Shown one piece after another: positions 1 to 9,890 of a stretch of 64,000 nt of DNA. The stretch's first letter is position 1. Each line of letters begins with the position of its first letter. The position numbers and the translations under genes were made by a program. Origin of the DNA: Sphaerulina vaccinii (Eukaryota > Ascomycota > Dothideomycetes > Mycosphaerellales > Mycosphaerellaceae); assembly GCA_022570795.1 (NCBI GenBank), contig JAKUDP010000023.1, forward strand, positions 496,001 through 560,000, given 5' to 3'. A model generated the notes under the pieces. It did not search any database. It was not told the origin of the DNA and was given only the letters and a program-made list of their open reading frames with translations.

Positions 1-1344
1 GATGTCATCGTCTTCTGCCTCTGCATCAGAAGGTGGGTCACTCAGAGCACTTTCCGACTCGTCCAGGTTGATTGGCTCTGCTTTGGCGCCTCGTGATGAC
101 TTGCGGTTTGAGGTTGTAGCTTTGCTAGTAGGAGTAGCCTTCTTGGTCGTATTTGGCTTCGTCGCAGATGGCACTTCGTCTTCGTCCTCAGATTCTGCAG
201 CTTCAGTTTTGCCCTTTGGTTTCTTCTTCTTCTCATTGGCCTCCTCGGCTTTGCTGAAGCCGGTTCCAGCAGGCTGCAGATTCGCCACCATCCTCGTCTC
301 TAGACCGATACCTCTCAGTAAAGCCACAAAGAGCTGTGCACCCACATCTCGTGAGCCCTCACAAGACTTGGCCAGCTTCCGAAATGCGCCAATGTCCTCG
401 ATGCGCTCGCCATGCTCCTCGAAGTCTCCCCTGTTCTTGTCCCAATGCTTGATCTCATCTCGTAACCTCTTCAATGGCATATACCCTTGCTTGCGAAATG
501 CAGGTGCAGTTACCGTGAAGCGTTTGCGCCAGTATGCTGTCAACACCTTAAGCAGTCTCAGCAGTGGATCGCCATGGCTCAAGTTCACCACACCCTGCTC
601 GAGATGTTCTGCATTGTGGCTCCAGTCTCGTGTCTTGCTCTTTCCTTTGCCCTTCTTCTCATTCCTCGCTTTGACTTTCGCCGCAGCAGCCCTCTTTGCT
701 TGTAGCTCCTCCTTGGTCAAGATGCCCATGTTCTCTCGCCATCGTGTAACTTCCTTCTTGACTCCGTCTCCTAGCCCATCAACCAAGATCTTCTGGACTT
801 CTTTGTCGTTGAGCCATGAGTTCCGTACAGTGTTGTGCCACATCAGACTTTGAACGTGGAGGCAATGTGTAAGGACTCTGAACTGCCGTTCTCTCTTCGA
901 TGGACCTTTCTTGCCAGTGGCGAGCGAGATGTCCGGTTCGACATAGACGCCATCTTCGTTCAAGGATATATCGATATCACCAATTTCAGGTTCTGGCTTG
1001 GATGAAGAAGCGGCATTGGGTTGTGCAGTAGTAGCGTCCTCCCAGTCCATGCCATCATCGTCACTCTCCTCTTCCTCTACCTTCGTAGCTACAGTCTTCT
1101 GCTTCTTCTTTGCAGGCGGAACATCTTCGAACTCGTCGCTGTCCACCTCACTCAGCGACTCATCTTCCTCATCGTCCAAGCTCTCGAGGAACTTCTTCGT
1201 CTCGGCTGCTGATTTGGTCTTTTTGGGTGGAGGAGTGTCTGCTGCATCGAAGAGAGTTGCTTTCTGAGCTTTCGTCTTTGCTCGTTTCGCCGGTGGTTGA
1301 CTATCGTCCTGACTGATGCGTTTCCGCGACACGATGGGAGGCAT
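1..1344 (-). CDS. rad4: Rad4/XPC-type DNA damage recognition protein, 5' part (runs off left edge)
   Basis: Damage-recognition subunit of nucleotide excision repair in the nucleus. The frame is open without introns from the ATG at 1344-1342 to base 1, giving 448 codons of the N-terminal half. The first 150 residues are acidic and lysine-rich, with nuclear-localisation-like runs (PPAKRAKTKAQK). A transglutaminase-fold region follows: the stretch FRKLAKSCEGSRDVGAQLF and the LLRGIGLETRMV-NLQP sequence after it are the hallmark of Rad4/XPC proteins. The second basic, acidic insert (KKKKPKGK, SEDE) near the edge is usual between the two halves of the Rad4 transglutaminase domain. The beta-hairpin domains lie outside the window. 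It diverges from the gene at 1725 across a 380-bp shared promoter region. The family call is secure from the motif. Confidence 0.93.
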   Translation of the reverse strand, partial: MPPIVSRKRISQDDSQPPAKRAKTKAQKATLFDAADTPPPKKTKSAAETKKFLESLDDEEDESLSEVDSDEFEDVPPAKKKQKTVATKVEEEESDDDGMDWEDATTAQPNAASSSKPEPEIGDIDISLNEDGVYVEPDISLATGKKGPSKRERQFRVLTHCLHVQSLMWHNTVRNSWLNDKEVQKILVDGLGDGVKKEVTRWRENMGILTKEELQAKRAAAAKVKARNEKKGKGKSKTRDWSHNAEHLEQGVVNLSHGDPLLRLLKVLTAYWRKRFTVTAPAFRKQGYMPLKRLRDEIKHWDKNRGDFEEHGERIEDIGAFRKLAKSCEGSRDVGAQLFVALLRGIGLETRMVANLQPAGTGFSKAEEANEKKKKPKGKTEAAESEDEDEVPSATKPNTTKKATPTSKATTSNRKSSRGAKAEPINLDESESALSDPPSDAEAEDDDI

Positions 1345-1724
1345 TTTCGATCATATAGTGGGAAGGGAGAGACGATGAAATGAGATGCGCGTAGAGAAAG
1401 TCGCGTGTGCCTGAGAGTGAAGACGTCACTTTCTGCAAGCCATCGAGATCGTGTTTCACAGCTCGCGATCCATCGAGAACCAACCATTCCTACGACACTT
1501 CATCTTCAGATTTCTTCGTCTTCACGAGCATGATGGTATGCACAGACTGGAACTCGTGCTCATCCTTGACGAGAGCTTGGAAGTAATGAGAAATCACTTG
1601 GCCATGACCAGGTTTGCCTTGGTCAGCCCCTGAGGCTCAAATGTGATTGTTATGGAGTGCAACATAAGACATTGTCACAGCGTCCACCTCAACCAAAGGA
1701 CCACCGCAAGCACAGGACTCCGCC
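1345..1724. promoter_or_regulatory. Intergenic region between two divergent genes (probable shared promoter)
   Basis: 380 bp separate the divergent starts of rad4 (-) and the gene at 1725 (+). No clear TATA box or repeat is visible and no credible coding frame crosses it. It presumably holds both promoters and 5' UTRs. Confidence 0.45.
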
Positions 1725-2635
1725 ATGTTGATCTGGATTGATCAGCCGCAAGACGAGGAAGACGAGATCATTTTTGATGGCAAGGTGTACTCGAAGAGGA
1801 AGCTATTAGATTCGCCGTATGTGACTCGCTGCTTCTATCTAGAGGGCGAGGAGTCGGCGCGGAAGGCCTGGGAGAGTCCAAATCTTGTCAAGTTCGCTGT
1901 ATTTCATCACCCGGCGAATACGGCGGAGAGGAGGCAGAAGAGGGAGGAAGCACGCGGGACACAGCAGGCCGGAGGAGCGCAATCGAGGAAGCATGCTCAG
2001 GCGTCTGCTTGTCCTGCCGACGATGCCACACTGGAAGAGTCGCTATGGTCCACATGCCTGCTAGATCCATCGGAGCTACCTAGGGACGCGTTTCGTGTAA
2101 TGCACTCGGACTCCTACACAACCTACGATTCTCAAGTTGGCTTCAGGTCCTCCCACTACTTTCCAGGTGTACCAAGCGACGAGGAGCTCTTAGAGACCGT
2201 GCAGAATCACTTGAACCCGTTCGCGCAGGAAGGCTCTCCATTCATCTCTGTCTTCAGCAATATGGAGGCTGCAGAGAACTGGGCATACTGGTGGTCCGAG
2301 CGAAACAACTACAAAGTGTGTCGGATTTACACTCTGGATCTCGGCCTGATCGAGGTCTCTATGTTCAATGCAGCCACTTTGATTAATGAATTAGGCATTC
2401 CCAGGTCGCAACTGCGGCGCGCGCCTAGCAGATTCAAGAGCGAGTATCTCATTCATAGCCACATCCCCGCGCAGGCTGTTGTGCACAAGCGTCGTCTTCG
2501 AGGTAAGACTATTCCTTTGGTCAACATATACTCGGTGTCAGGCTGACTTTTTGCATAGCTAGAAAGCCAGTTTACACCGAATTGGCCGAGGAAATTGACC
2601 AACTTACGATTGATAGCACAAAGGATGAGGCATGA
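1725..2635 (+). CDS. DUF7587-like hypothetical protein
   Basis: Function unknown. Two exons, 1725-2502 and 2559-2635, joined across a 56-bp intron (donor GTAAGA, acceptor GCATAG). Splicing replaces an early stop with a short, lysine/acid-rich tail and gives about 284 residues. The second half (from about residue 125) has the layout of the fungal DUF7587 domain: FRVMHSDS, a segment on attendance of a WWSERNNYKVCRIYTLDL type, and a final IHSHIPAQAVVHKRRL motif. Residues 60-105 are a charged, low-complexity linker. There is no signal peptide or membrane segment. The start has a good context (GCCATGT). The family assignment is from memory of the domain pattern and is moderate. Confidence 0.7.
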
Positions 2636-3424
2636 TGTCTCATCATCATTGTGTGCATGAGGCTAGCCATCTGCCGGTATGCGGAGTGGCAATCAAGAGT
2701 TCATGATCTGCACTCTGGACCAACGTCGGCGATGTCCATGCAAGGCATGATGAAGGAAATCTATTGTCCCACGAAGAACAACAATTGCTTTGCCTGCTGA
2801 TGGCTTTGCAACACAAAATGAAGCTTGTGGATCGCGTATGGCTAGCCCGCGCACGAGGGGCTGCGAAGGCTCTATTGGCAGCGTCTCGCTGCACGAGTTA
2901 GTGAAAGGATGCGTGGCTTAAAGCTACCTTTTCTTGGCAAACTTCGTTCTATTCACGACTTCTTGTCACACTTGTCGCTACACCTATGCGACACCCTCCG
3001 AACAGTGTTATACATTCTGGAGACTCCTATTCTTCGACCCTCATCACTGAAGCGGACAAGATTGGCTGCTCTGGCTGTGGCCGACTTCGGCAGGTCTTCA
3101 GCCTTCTCAGCCTGATCAGCCTGATCATGCACAATGTGTATCATTGATGCACACAGCCCGCGCTTGCGTCTGGGTCGCACCTATCACAGTACTTGTGGCT
3201 CTGCAGCTGAACTATTGCTTTTCAAAACTCCTGTTTGCATTATCGAGCATGCAGGCAGAGGCAGCCCTATCGACCAATGATCGTGGTTGTCGCTCCACTT
3301 TGAACGGCAATGGAAGCCACTTCGACGCTGCGAGGAGAGCTGGCAAACTCTCCCACATATTATAAGGCTCACCGTTGCTTGCTTGGAGCCTTGGCTACGC
3401 TTCTTCTCTCCACTAGGCGCAACC
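2636..3424. other. Intergenic, no gene recognised
   Basis: About 790 bp with only short overlapping frames on both strands and no recognisable protein. Direct CTGATCAGCCTGATCA-type duplication is visible near 3113-3128. I see nothing else to annotate. Confidence 0.4.
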
Positions 3425-5635
3425 ATGGAAACGCAAAATGTGATCTATCTGGGATTTTGGACGAACTGGACTCATGGACGAGTGGTGGGCAGCACACTTA
3501 CACTGACCAAGCAAGATGGCGCATTCTTGATAGCTTTCTTGGCGTTATTTGTCAGAGTCGTTGGAGGTCAGTGCTGGCAGCTGCTCTGTTGGGTGCTATT
3601 TCAACTTCTGTCTCAGTTGACAAGAACGGACGTTGCGACGCTTTCATCCGAGCAACAAGTGATTCTCCGGAACAGTAGCTCGCCTACCAGTGCCATCTTC
3701 GACCTAGGCCGGGCCCATCGAAAGTGAGGAAGGACTCCAGACTGACCACAACGCTCGCGCTGATCGCGCTTGCGACTGCTAACGTTCTTGGATTTGCGGT
3801 CGCTGCGATATTCTCATCCAGAGTAACAAGATCCAGCTCTGATGTTCTACGGCAGCCGTCCCAATGTGGAGCGCTTCCATATGTCAGTGTCCTGAACGTC
3901 GATCCAGACGGCAGCCAAGGAAGTACGAACACCTCGCAAAGAGCAGATGCATGGACTGTCAACCAGATGGCTACAATCTTGCAGGGCGCGTCGCTCAACC
4001 AGTTCTGTTATCTGCAGTCTCAGGATGCTAGCCACTCAGGATCCTGCAGCTCATTGGGTCTTCCCTTCATGAATTGGACTTCTCGACTGGACGATGGGTG
4101 CCCATTTGGCAACGTCCCGTGTGCATCTAAGACCATATATATCGACTCAGGCATAATTGACTCACACACTCATCTTGGCATCAACTCACCTACCCGTGAC
4201 CGTGTAGCCATGGGGAAGACAATGACATGTGCGATCATCGATGTATCCGACTTCACCGACACATATACAATTGCGAACATCTCGGATCTCTGGCCTGAAT
4301 ACGATTGATCGTACTTGACAAGTCATCCTCTGGATCGTTTCCTTGATCAGACCGACCAAAGCCGGTTCGCCGCGTACACCTTGGGCGATTCGGTCTACGT
4401 ACCAGATCGTGGCATGCATGCGACTTTTGTACTCAACTCAGAGGCTATAAGCTTCCGCTACAAAGACACTGGTTACAAAAGCGAGAACCCGTACAAGCTT
4501 ACGTATGTAATCTTCGCATTCGCGACCGAAAATCTACTGATTGGAACAGATCTTTCTTTGGCTTTCCTCCGGACGATCGTGGTACCAATGCTACATTTGC
4601 ACCGATCCCTGATTTACTCCATCACAACTCCACGACTATGGTGACTTTCTTGTCCAATCAAGCCATATACAACGGGCCTGTGCAGGATCCGCTCTTCAAG
4701 GCGACTCACAGATTTCGATATACAAATCGCGAAGCGTCCTACTACATAGCAGATGAGTTCCCCACAACCGCTCTGGCATGCTTCGCGGATTCCATGGCGT
4801 GTAACCCAGTCGACTCAGCTAGTCCTTGCGAACAGCTTATATACGATGAAGCCAGAAAAATGTACGACGATATCCCCATAAGCCTCCGGATGACTCCCAA
4901 GCAGGCGAGGACTTTGCAGCGGGTTGCTTCTGCCAGTCTAGGGCCCAATGTTCTCAACGTCATACTCGGTCTCGATCCTTCCAGCATGCTTGCAAGTGCT
5001 TCTGCTCACGGACAAGCCGGTGTTGCGCTGCCAGATGATCAATGGACACTTGAGCTGAATAACCGGTTCAGAATCGGCTTTTCTGCGACCCAGGCATCTG
5101 TGAGGTAAGAATTCTTAGGAAACGCAGAGGCTCAGACAACACGCGATGCTAAGTCTCGCACAGCCAGTACGTCACGGGCTTACAGAAGCCAGAGTGGGAC
5201 TCGTTCATCGCAACCCCAGACGCTCAAGACCAGTGGATGTGTCATGCTCAGATGACGAGGAGCAGCCAATATTCCTCGTTCAGTGTGCTTGGGCTTGCAA
5301 CGATATTGGTTGTCGGATGTCTCATCATAGTTGCAAACATGTCGTTGGCCAAGATTGTAGACAAGGCACGTCCGCGGCAAAGGCATAATGCAATGGGCAA
5401 GAGTCGTGGCGCTCAGTGGCAAGATTTGGAACTGTTGGAGCTGCACAGTAGAGCATGTGGCGCCACTGGATCTGCATCGACGACGAGCGATGCCTCTTTG
5501 GCGAGCACTGATACTGCATATGGCCGTGAGAAGAGACGTGTGGTGGCGACCGTCGATTCACATGAATCAGCGCTGCACATAGCTGAAGAGCCGTCTCAGC
5601 CGAGTGTGCCTCTTCTTGCCAGATATCTGCTCTGA
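3425..5635 (+). pseudogene. Fungal multi-pass membrane protein gene, broken by a frameshift and an in-frame stop
   Basis: Belongs to a widespread but uncharacterised fungal membrane-protein family. It starts with FWTNWTHGRVVGSTLTL, has an N-terminal membrane segment (FLIAFLALFVRVV), a QQVILRNSSSP motif, a second membrane segment ending IFSSRV, a long extracellular part with several cysteines, and a C-terminal membrane segment near 5280-5340. The ATG at 3425 has good context. Near 3720 the frame must move by one base (stop at 3725-3727) to join two halves that are otherwise collinear. A TGA at 4306-4308 then interrupts an otherwise continuous frame. Two normal introns follow at about 4502-4550 and 5107-5165, and the last exon ends at 5635. 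The spliced remainder matches the family along its whole length, so this looks like a recently broken gene. Assembly errors could explain the frameshift but not easily the stop. Confidence 0.6.
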
Positions 5636-6076
5636 CTGGAGAGTGTCACTTCATAAAGAAGCCATACGACAGCTTCGAAGCTGGTAGGAAAAGCGTGGCT
5701 GTTTTCTGGACAGAACGTGGCGCTCGAGCTTCCTACGGGCGATGTCCAGCAGGGCGATATGATCATTGAGACGGACGGTCACGTAACAAGGTAGATGAGA
5801 ATTTCTAATGTGAATAGTGATCACATAACACAGGACGAACTTTGCAACGCGTCCACAGAGAATTTATACTTTGCTGAAGATCAGAACCCGGCCAGCCGTA
5901 CACAGTAACAACCGAGGTGTGAAGCCTTTCCGACGACCCGGTTACATGACCGCACCTCTAACACATCCAGTCACTTTTCATCATCAACATCTTGTAGACC
6001 TTACCTGCATGTAGCAGACTTCGACATCACAACAGAGTACGCTTCTCACTTTCTGGGGCCTCAACACAACGTCAAG
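5636..6076. other. Intergenic region upstream of the sulfhydrylase fusion gene
   Basis: 441 bp without a credible coding frame. It contains the presumptive promoter of the gene starting at 6077. Pyrimidine-rich, CATC-rich sequence precedes that start (CATCATCAACATC near 5980). Confidence 0.4.
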
Positions 6077-7963
6077 ATGGAGGCAATACCATATCCTGAC
6101 GCCCAATTGCGTCGCATCCTGTCTTCGGTCAAGACGATCTCTATCGTTGGAGCCTCCAGCAATTGGAATCGTCCTAGCTACTTCGTCATGAAGTACTTGC
6201 AACGCAAAGGCTACCGTGTGATACCAGTCAATCCCGGGATAGCCGGGAAAGAACTGCTCGGCGAGAAGGTATACGCAAACCTGCGTGATATTCCAGACAA
6301 GGTCGATATGGTCAACGTGTTCCGAGCATCGCACACTGTCGGACCCATAATGGACGACGCCATTGCCGTCGGCATCAAGGTGGTCTGGATGCAGCTTGGT
6401 GTTCGCAACGACGAAGCTGCAGCAAAAGGCGAAGCAGCAGGCATTGAAGTGATCATGAATCGTTGCCCGAAGATCGAATTTGGCCGTCTTGGAGGAGAAT
6501 TGTCGTGGAGTGGCGTCAACACCGGTATCATTCGCAACAAGCCATCGCAGGCGCCGACGGATCGCCAAACCAAGCCGCGGGCCTTCCCCAACAAGAACAT
6601 CGAATATGGCTTCGAAACACGTGCCATCCATGCAGGTGCTCAGCCGGACCCGACTACTGGCGCTCGTGGCACTCCAATCTACCAGACCACTGCATACGTC
6701 TTTGACGATGTGGATCACGCCGCGGGACTGTTCAACCTGCACAACTTTGGCTATATTTACAGTCGCCTAACCAATCCGACGGTATCAGTCCTCGAGGAAC
6801 GTGTGGCCAGTTTAGAAGGCGGTCGCGCCGCAGTCGCCGCAGCTTCGGGGCATGCCGCTCAGTTTTTGGTGTTCGCTACGATGCTGGAGCCTGGCGACGA
6901 ATTCTTGGCTGCGAGCAAGCTATATGGCGGCTCTCTCACCCAATTCGGCCTTTCGTTCAAGAAGCTGGGCTGGCACTGTAGCTTCGTCGACCCCACCGAC
7001 CCAGAAAACTTCCGGCGCGCTCTCACGCCCAAATGCAAGGCTATCTTCGTAGAGAGTCTTGCCAACCCTGGCGGCATCATTGTCGACATCGCCGGGATCG
7101 CTGAAGTGGCCCACTCTGCTGGAATACCACTGATCGTCGATAACACGCTCGCAACTCCATACCTATGCCGACCGATCGAATGGGGCGCTGACATAGTCGT
7201 CCACTCCACCACGAAGTTCCTCGGCGGCCATGGAAACGCAATGGGTGGTATCGTAGTCGAATCGGGCAAATTTGATTGGACGCAGGGCGGCAAGTTCCCA
7301 TCTATGACTGAACCCGAACCTGCATATCACGGACTGAAGTTCTACGAAAACTTCGGAGATTTTGCTTTTACTACCAAAGCTCGAGCGGTCGCGCTACGAG
7401 ACTATGGTCCTACTATGGCTCCTATGAATGCGTTTTTGACTATCACTGGCATCGAAACGCTACATCTGCGAATGGAACGACATTGCAGTAATGCGCAAGC
7501 TGTCGCTGAATATCTCGCGAAAGACTCTCGTGTTGCATGGGTTTCCTACGCCGGTCTCTCGACCAGCTCCTTCCAATCCCTGGCCAAGAAGTACCTCCCA
7601 AAAGGCTCGGGTTCTGTTTTCACGTTCGGTGTCAAAGGCGGGTATAATGCTGGCTGCAAACTGGTTGAGAGCGTCAACTTATTCTCGCATCTCGCCAACG
7701 TTGGCGACACCCGCAGCCTGATCTTGCATCCTGCTTCGACTACTCATCGACAACTTACTGATGAGCAGAGAGAAGCTGCGGGTGCTGGGGACGATGTTAT
7801 AAGGCTTTCGATTGGATTGGAAACTGCGGAGGATTTGATTGCGGATCTTGACAGAGCGATGGGGGGATTTGAGACTCAAAAGCAAAATGGCTCGAGTGGC
7901 AAGCAAGAAGAGAAGCCTGCTGTAAAGAAGCCTGAGGTTGAAGGTCAGGTCGCCGATTTCTAA
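6077..7963 (+). CDS. CoA-binding domain fused to O-acetylhomoserine sulfhydrylase (PLP enzyme)
   Basis: Predicted bifunctional 628-residue protein without introns. Residues about 10-145 form a CoA_binding_2 (YccU-like) Rossmann domain, recognisable by SIVGASSNWNRPSY, GYRVIPVNPG and the NRCPKIEF ending. Residues about 172-600 form a complete Cys/Met-metabolism PLP enzyme: GTPIYQTTAYVF, YSRLTNPT, the PLP-lysine motif HSTTKFLGGHG with Lys380, and the late LFSHLANVGDTRSLILHPAST motif typical of O-acetylhomoserine (thiol) lyases (MET17/cysD type), which make homocysteine from O-acetylhomoserine and sulfide. A short basic linker joins them, and a charged tail follows residue 605. All key residues are present, so the enzyme half should be active. 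The role of the fused CoA-binding part is unknown. Confidence 0.92.
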   Translation: MEAIPYPDAQLRRILSSVKTISIVGASSNWNRPSYFVMKYLQRKGYRVIPVNPGIAGKELLGEKVYANLRDIPDKVDMVNVFRASHTVGPIMDDAIAVGIKVVWMQLGVRNDEAAAKGEAAGIEVIMNRCPKIEFGRLGGELSWSGVNTGIIRNKPSQAPTDRQTKPRAFPNKNIEYGFETRAIHAGAQPDPTTGARGTPIYQTTAYVFDDVDHAAGLFNLHNFGYIYSRLTNPTVSVLEERVASLEGGRAAVAAASGHAAQFLVFATMLEPGDEFLAASKLYGGSLTQFGLSFKKLGWHCSFVDPTDPENFRRALTPKCKAIFVESLANPGGIIVDIAGIAEVAHSAGIPLIVDNTLATPYLCRPIEWGADIVVHSTTKFLGGHGNAMGGIVVESGKFDWTQGGKFPSMTEPEPAYHGLKFYENFGDFAFTTKARAVALRDYGPTMAPMNAFLTITGIETLHLRMERHCSNAQAVAEYLAKDSRVAWVSYAGLSTSSFQSLAKKYLPKGSGSVFTFGVKGGYNAGCKLVESVNLFSHLANVGDTRSLILHPASTTHRQLTDEQREAAGAGDDVIRLSIGLETAEDLIADLDRAMGGFETQKQNGSSGKQEEKPAVKKPEVEGQVADF

Positions 7964-8466
7964 GCTGCTATCGGGATCTTGACCTATTCCTGATTCGTTA
8001 GCAAAATCTGATACCGCTCTGTCGCCACCCTCGACGGCATAGTCTGCTCCTGTCTGACAGAAGCATATGAAGAGATTGGAACTGACAAGTGGCTTAGTGA
8101 TCTTGCACTGGAAACAAAGATACTTTGCGCTCCGCTGCAAAGTCAGACCGCAGCGCCTGATGATCAGCTCTACACACTCGGAGGCTCTGGTCGCTAGAAA
8201 TGAAGATAAAGCTTGACATCTGACGTTGATCCTTGCACAACATGGTTGAGTCCTGTCGCATGACCAAATCCTGCTTGCGTCTGTTACACGCGTAGGGCTG
8301 GGTTGTGTAAATTATCTGAAGGATGCAGACCTCAGCCGCATTGCTGATGACAGCTGACAAACAAGCGAGAAGACTCGAAATACTTTCGACATAGTAACAA
8401 CTTCTTCTCGACCATTTGCTTTGATGAGTATCACGAAACTGACGTACCTTACTGCTCAAAACCACC
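7964..8466. other. Intergenic, no gene recognised
   Basis: About 500 bp between two genes transcribed in the same direction. It holds only shadow frames and presumably the 3' end of the upstream gene and the promoter of the HET-domain gene. Confidence 0.4.
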
Positions 8467-9843
8467 ATGTCTTCTCCATTACTGCCACCAGGAGCCGCCA
8501 AGCGCTTACTACACACCAAGACTCTCATACTTCACTTCGACTCTGATCCAGTCTTCCTCGCAGATCCTCGATATGCAATCCTCTCGCATCGTTGGTACTC
8601 AGAAGAGATAACATTCGACACAATCGACTTCTTGAATCTAGCTTCGAACAACAACAGCCCCCAACACAACAAAGTTCGTGGCGCATGCCAGAAAGCTTCA
8701 GAACTGGGCCTTTCATTCATCTGGATAGACTCTTGCTGTATCAATCGCTCAAACAGCGCTGGGCTTAGCACGGCGATCAGTTCAATGTTCCAATGGTATC
8801 GAAAAGCTAAAGTTTGTATCACATACTTGTCTGATGTCTGCTTCGTGAAAGACAAGGAAGGAGTTCCGGATAGTTCAATCTTCTCTTCCACGCATAGTCC
8901 AGGAGAAATATCAGAATGGTTCCTGCGAGGCTGGACACTCCAAGAACTGCTCGCACCTACCAAAATGCTCTTCTTCGACGATGATTGGCAATCCATGAGC
9001 ACTCGCACAGAGCTCGCTCCAGCCCTTTCCCACGCGACAGGAATTCCAGTAAACTTCCTCAATGGTCAGCAGGATTTTCGCAAAGCGAGCATAGCTATGA
9101 AAATGAGCTGGCAATCTCGTCGGCAGACTAGCAGAATCGAGGATATGGCTTATAGTATGCTCGGCATCCTCGGAGTGAAGATGGAGATCAGCTATGGTAG
9201 AGGCGCGAACGCTTTCATGGATTTGCAGCTTGAGTTGCTGAAGGTTTCAAGCGATGAGAGTCTTTTCGCATGGAGTTCGCCGAAGGGGGGTTTGCCGTAC
9301 GCTGTTCATCCTGACTCAGATTGGAAAGAGGATGAGTGGGGATTGCTGGCACCTTCTGCATCGTGCTTCGAACATAGCGGAGGTATTGTACCTGGAGAGC
9401 CGGGCTTCAGGACTGGAGGAGGTAATCGTCCTCATCGAGATGATGATCGTATTGGAGCTGAGCCTGGGTTTACTCTGGGTGGCTATCACTTCTCACAAGG
9501 AGACCTCAGATTCCCCATCCCAAGCGGAGACTTCAATTCTTCTCGAAGCACATCGGGCCTGGTGTGCTTGGCTGTATGTTTGCCATGTATAGGTTTCCCG
9601 CTACTGCTTCGCAAAGGCAGAAAGACGGTATTCGATCTTAGATTGAACTGCTTTCGCGGCGATGATCCGGATAAGCAGAGACCTGTCAAGATCTCCTTGT
9701 GTAGACGGAAAGCGACTATACAGAGGCAAGATTTTATCTTTCGGAGACAGAAGTGCTCGGAATTGATTGTTTCGGAAAGGAAGCTGAGATCTTGGGCTAC
9801 GATGGATGAGGTTACTATTCTGCAGCCGATGCTGGAGGCATGA
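8467..9843 (+). CDS. HET-domain protein (heterokaryon incompatibility type)
   Basis: Single-exon, 458-residue protein of the HET family, which trigger cell death on recognition of non-self in filamentous ascomycetes. The three conserved HET blocks are visible: YAILSHRW near residue 40, KASELGLSFIWIDSCCINR near 80, and WFLRGWTLQELLAP near 155. They are followed by RRQTSRIEDMAYSMLGILGVKM, typical of the HET-E/NWD2-like class. No NACHT, WD40 or ankyrin region follows. The C-terminal 170 residues are unlike other domains I know. Short genes with HET only are common. The partner or allelic specificity cannot be read from sequence. Confidence 0.9.
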   Translation: MSSPLLPPGAAKRLLHTKTLILHFDSDPVFLADPRYAILSHRWYSEEITFDTIDFLNLASNNNSPQHNKVRGACQKASELGLSFIWIDSCCINRSNSAGLSTAISSMFQWYRKAKVCITYLSDVCFVKDKEGVPDSSIFSSTHSPGEISEWFLRGWTLQELLAPTKMLFFDDDWQSMSTRTELAPALSHATGIPVNFLNGQQDFRKASIAMKMSWQSRRQTSRIEDMAYSMLGILGVKMEISYGRGANAFMDLQLELLKVSSDESLFAWSSPKGGLPYAVHPDSDWKEDEWGLLAPSASCFEHSGGIVPGEPGFRTGGGNRPHRDDDRIGAEPGFTLGGYHFSQGDLRFPIPSGDFNSSRSTSGLVCLAVCLPCIGFPLLLRKGRKTVFDLRLNCFRGDDPDKQRPVKISLCRRKATIQRQDFIFRRQKCSELIVSERKLRSWATMDEVTILQPMLEA

Positions 9844-9890
9844 TTGGAATCGATGTTATGTTGGCATATCAGTCCCATAGTACGCCTCTA

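Noticed and set aside
2..853. Long plus-strand open frame at the left edge
   Set aside because: Antisense shadow of the rad4 coding frame; its serine-rich composition is a by-product.
3659..3723. 65-bp intron to explain the frame change in the membrane-protein gene
   Set aside because: It would remove the conserved ILRNSSSP segment and uses a poor donor; a one-base frameshift fits the family better.
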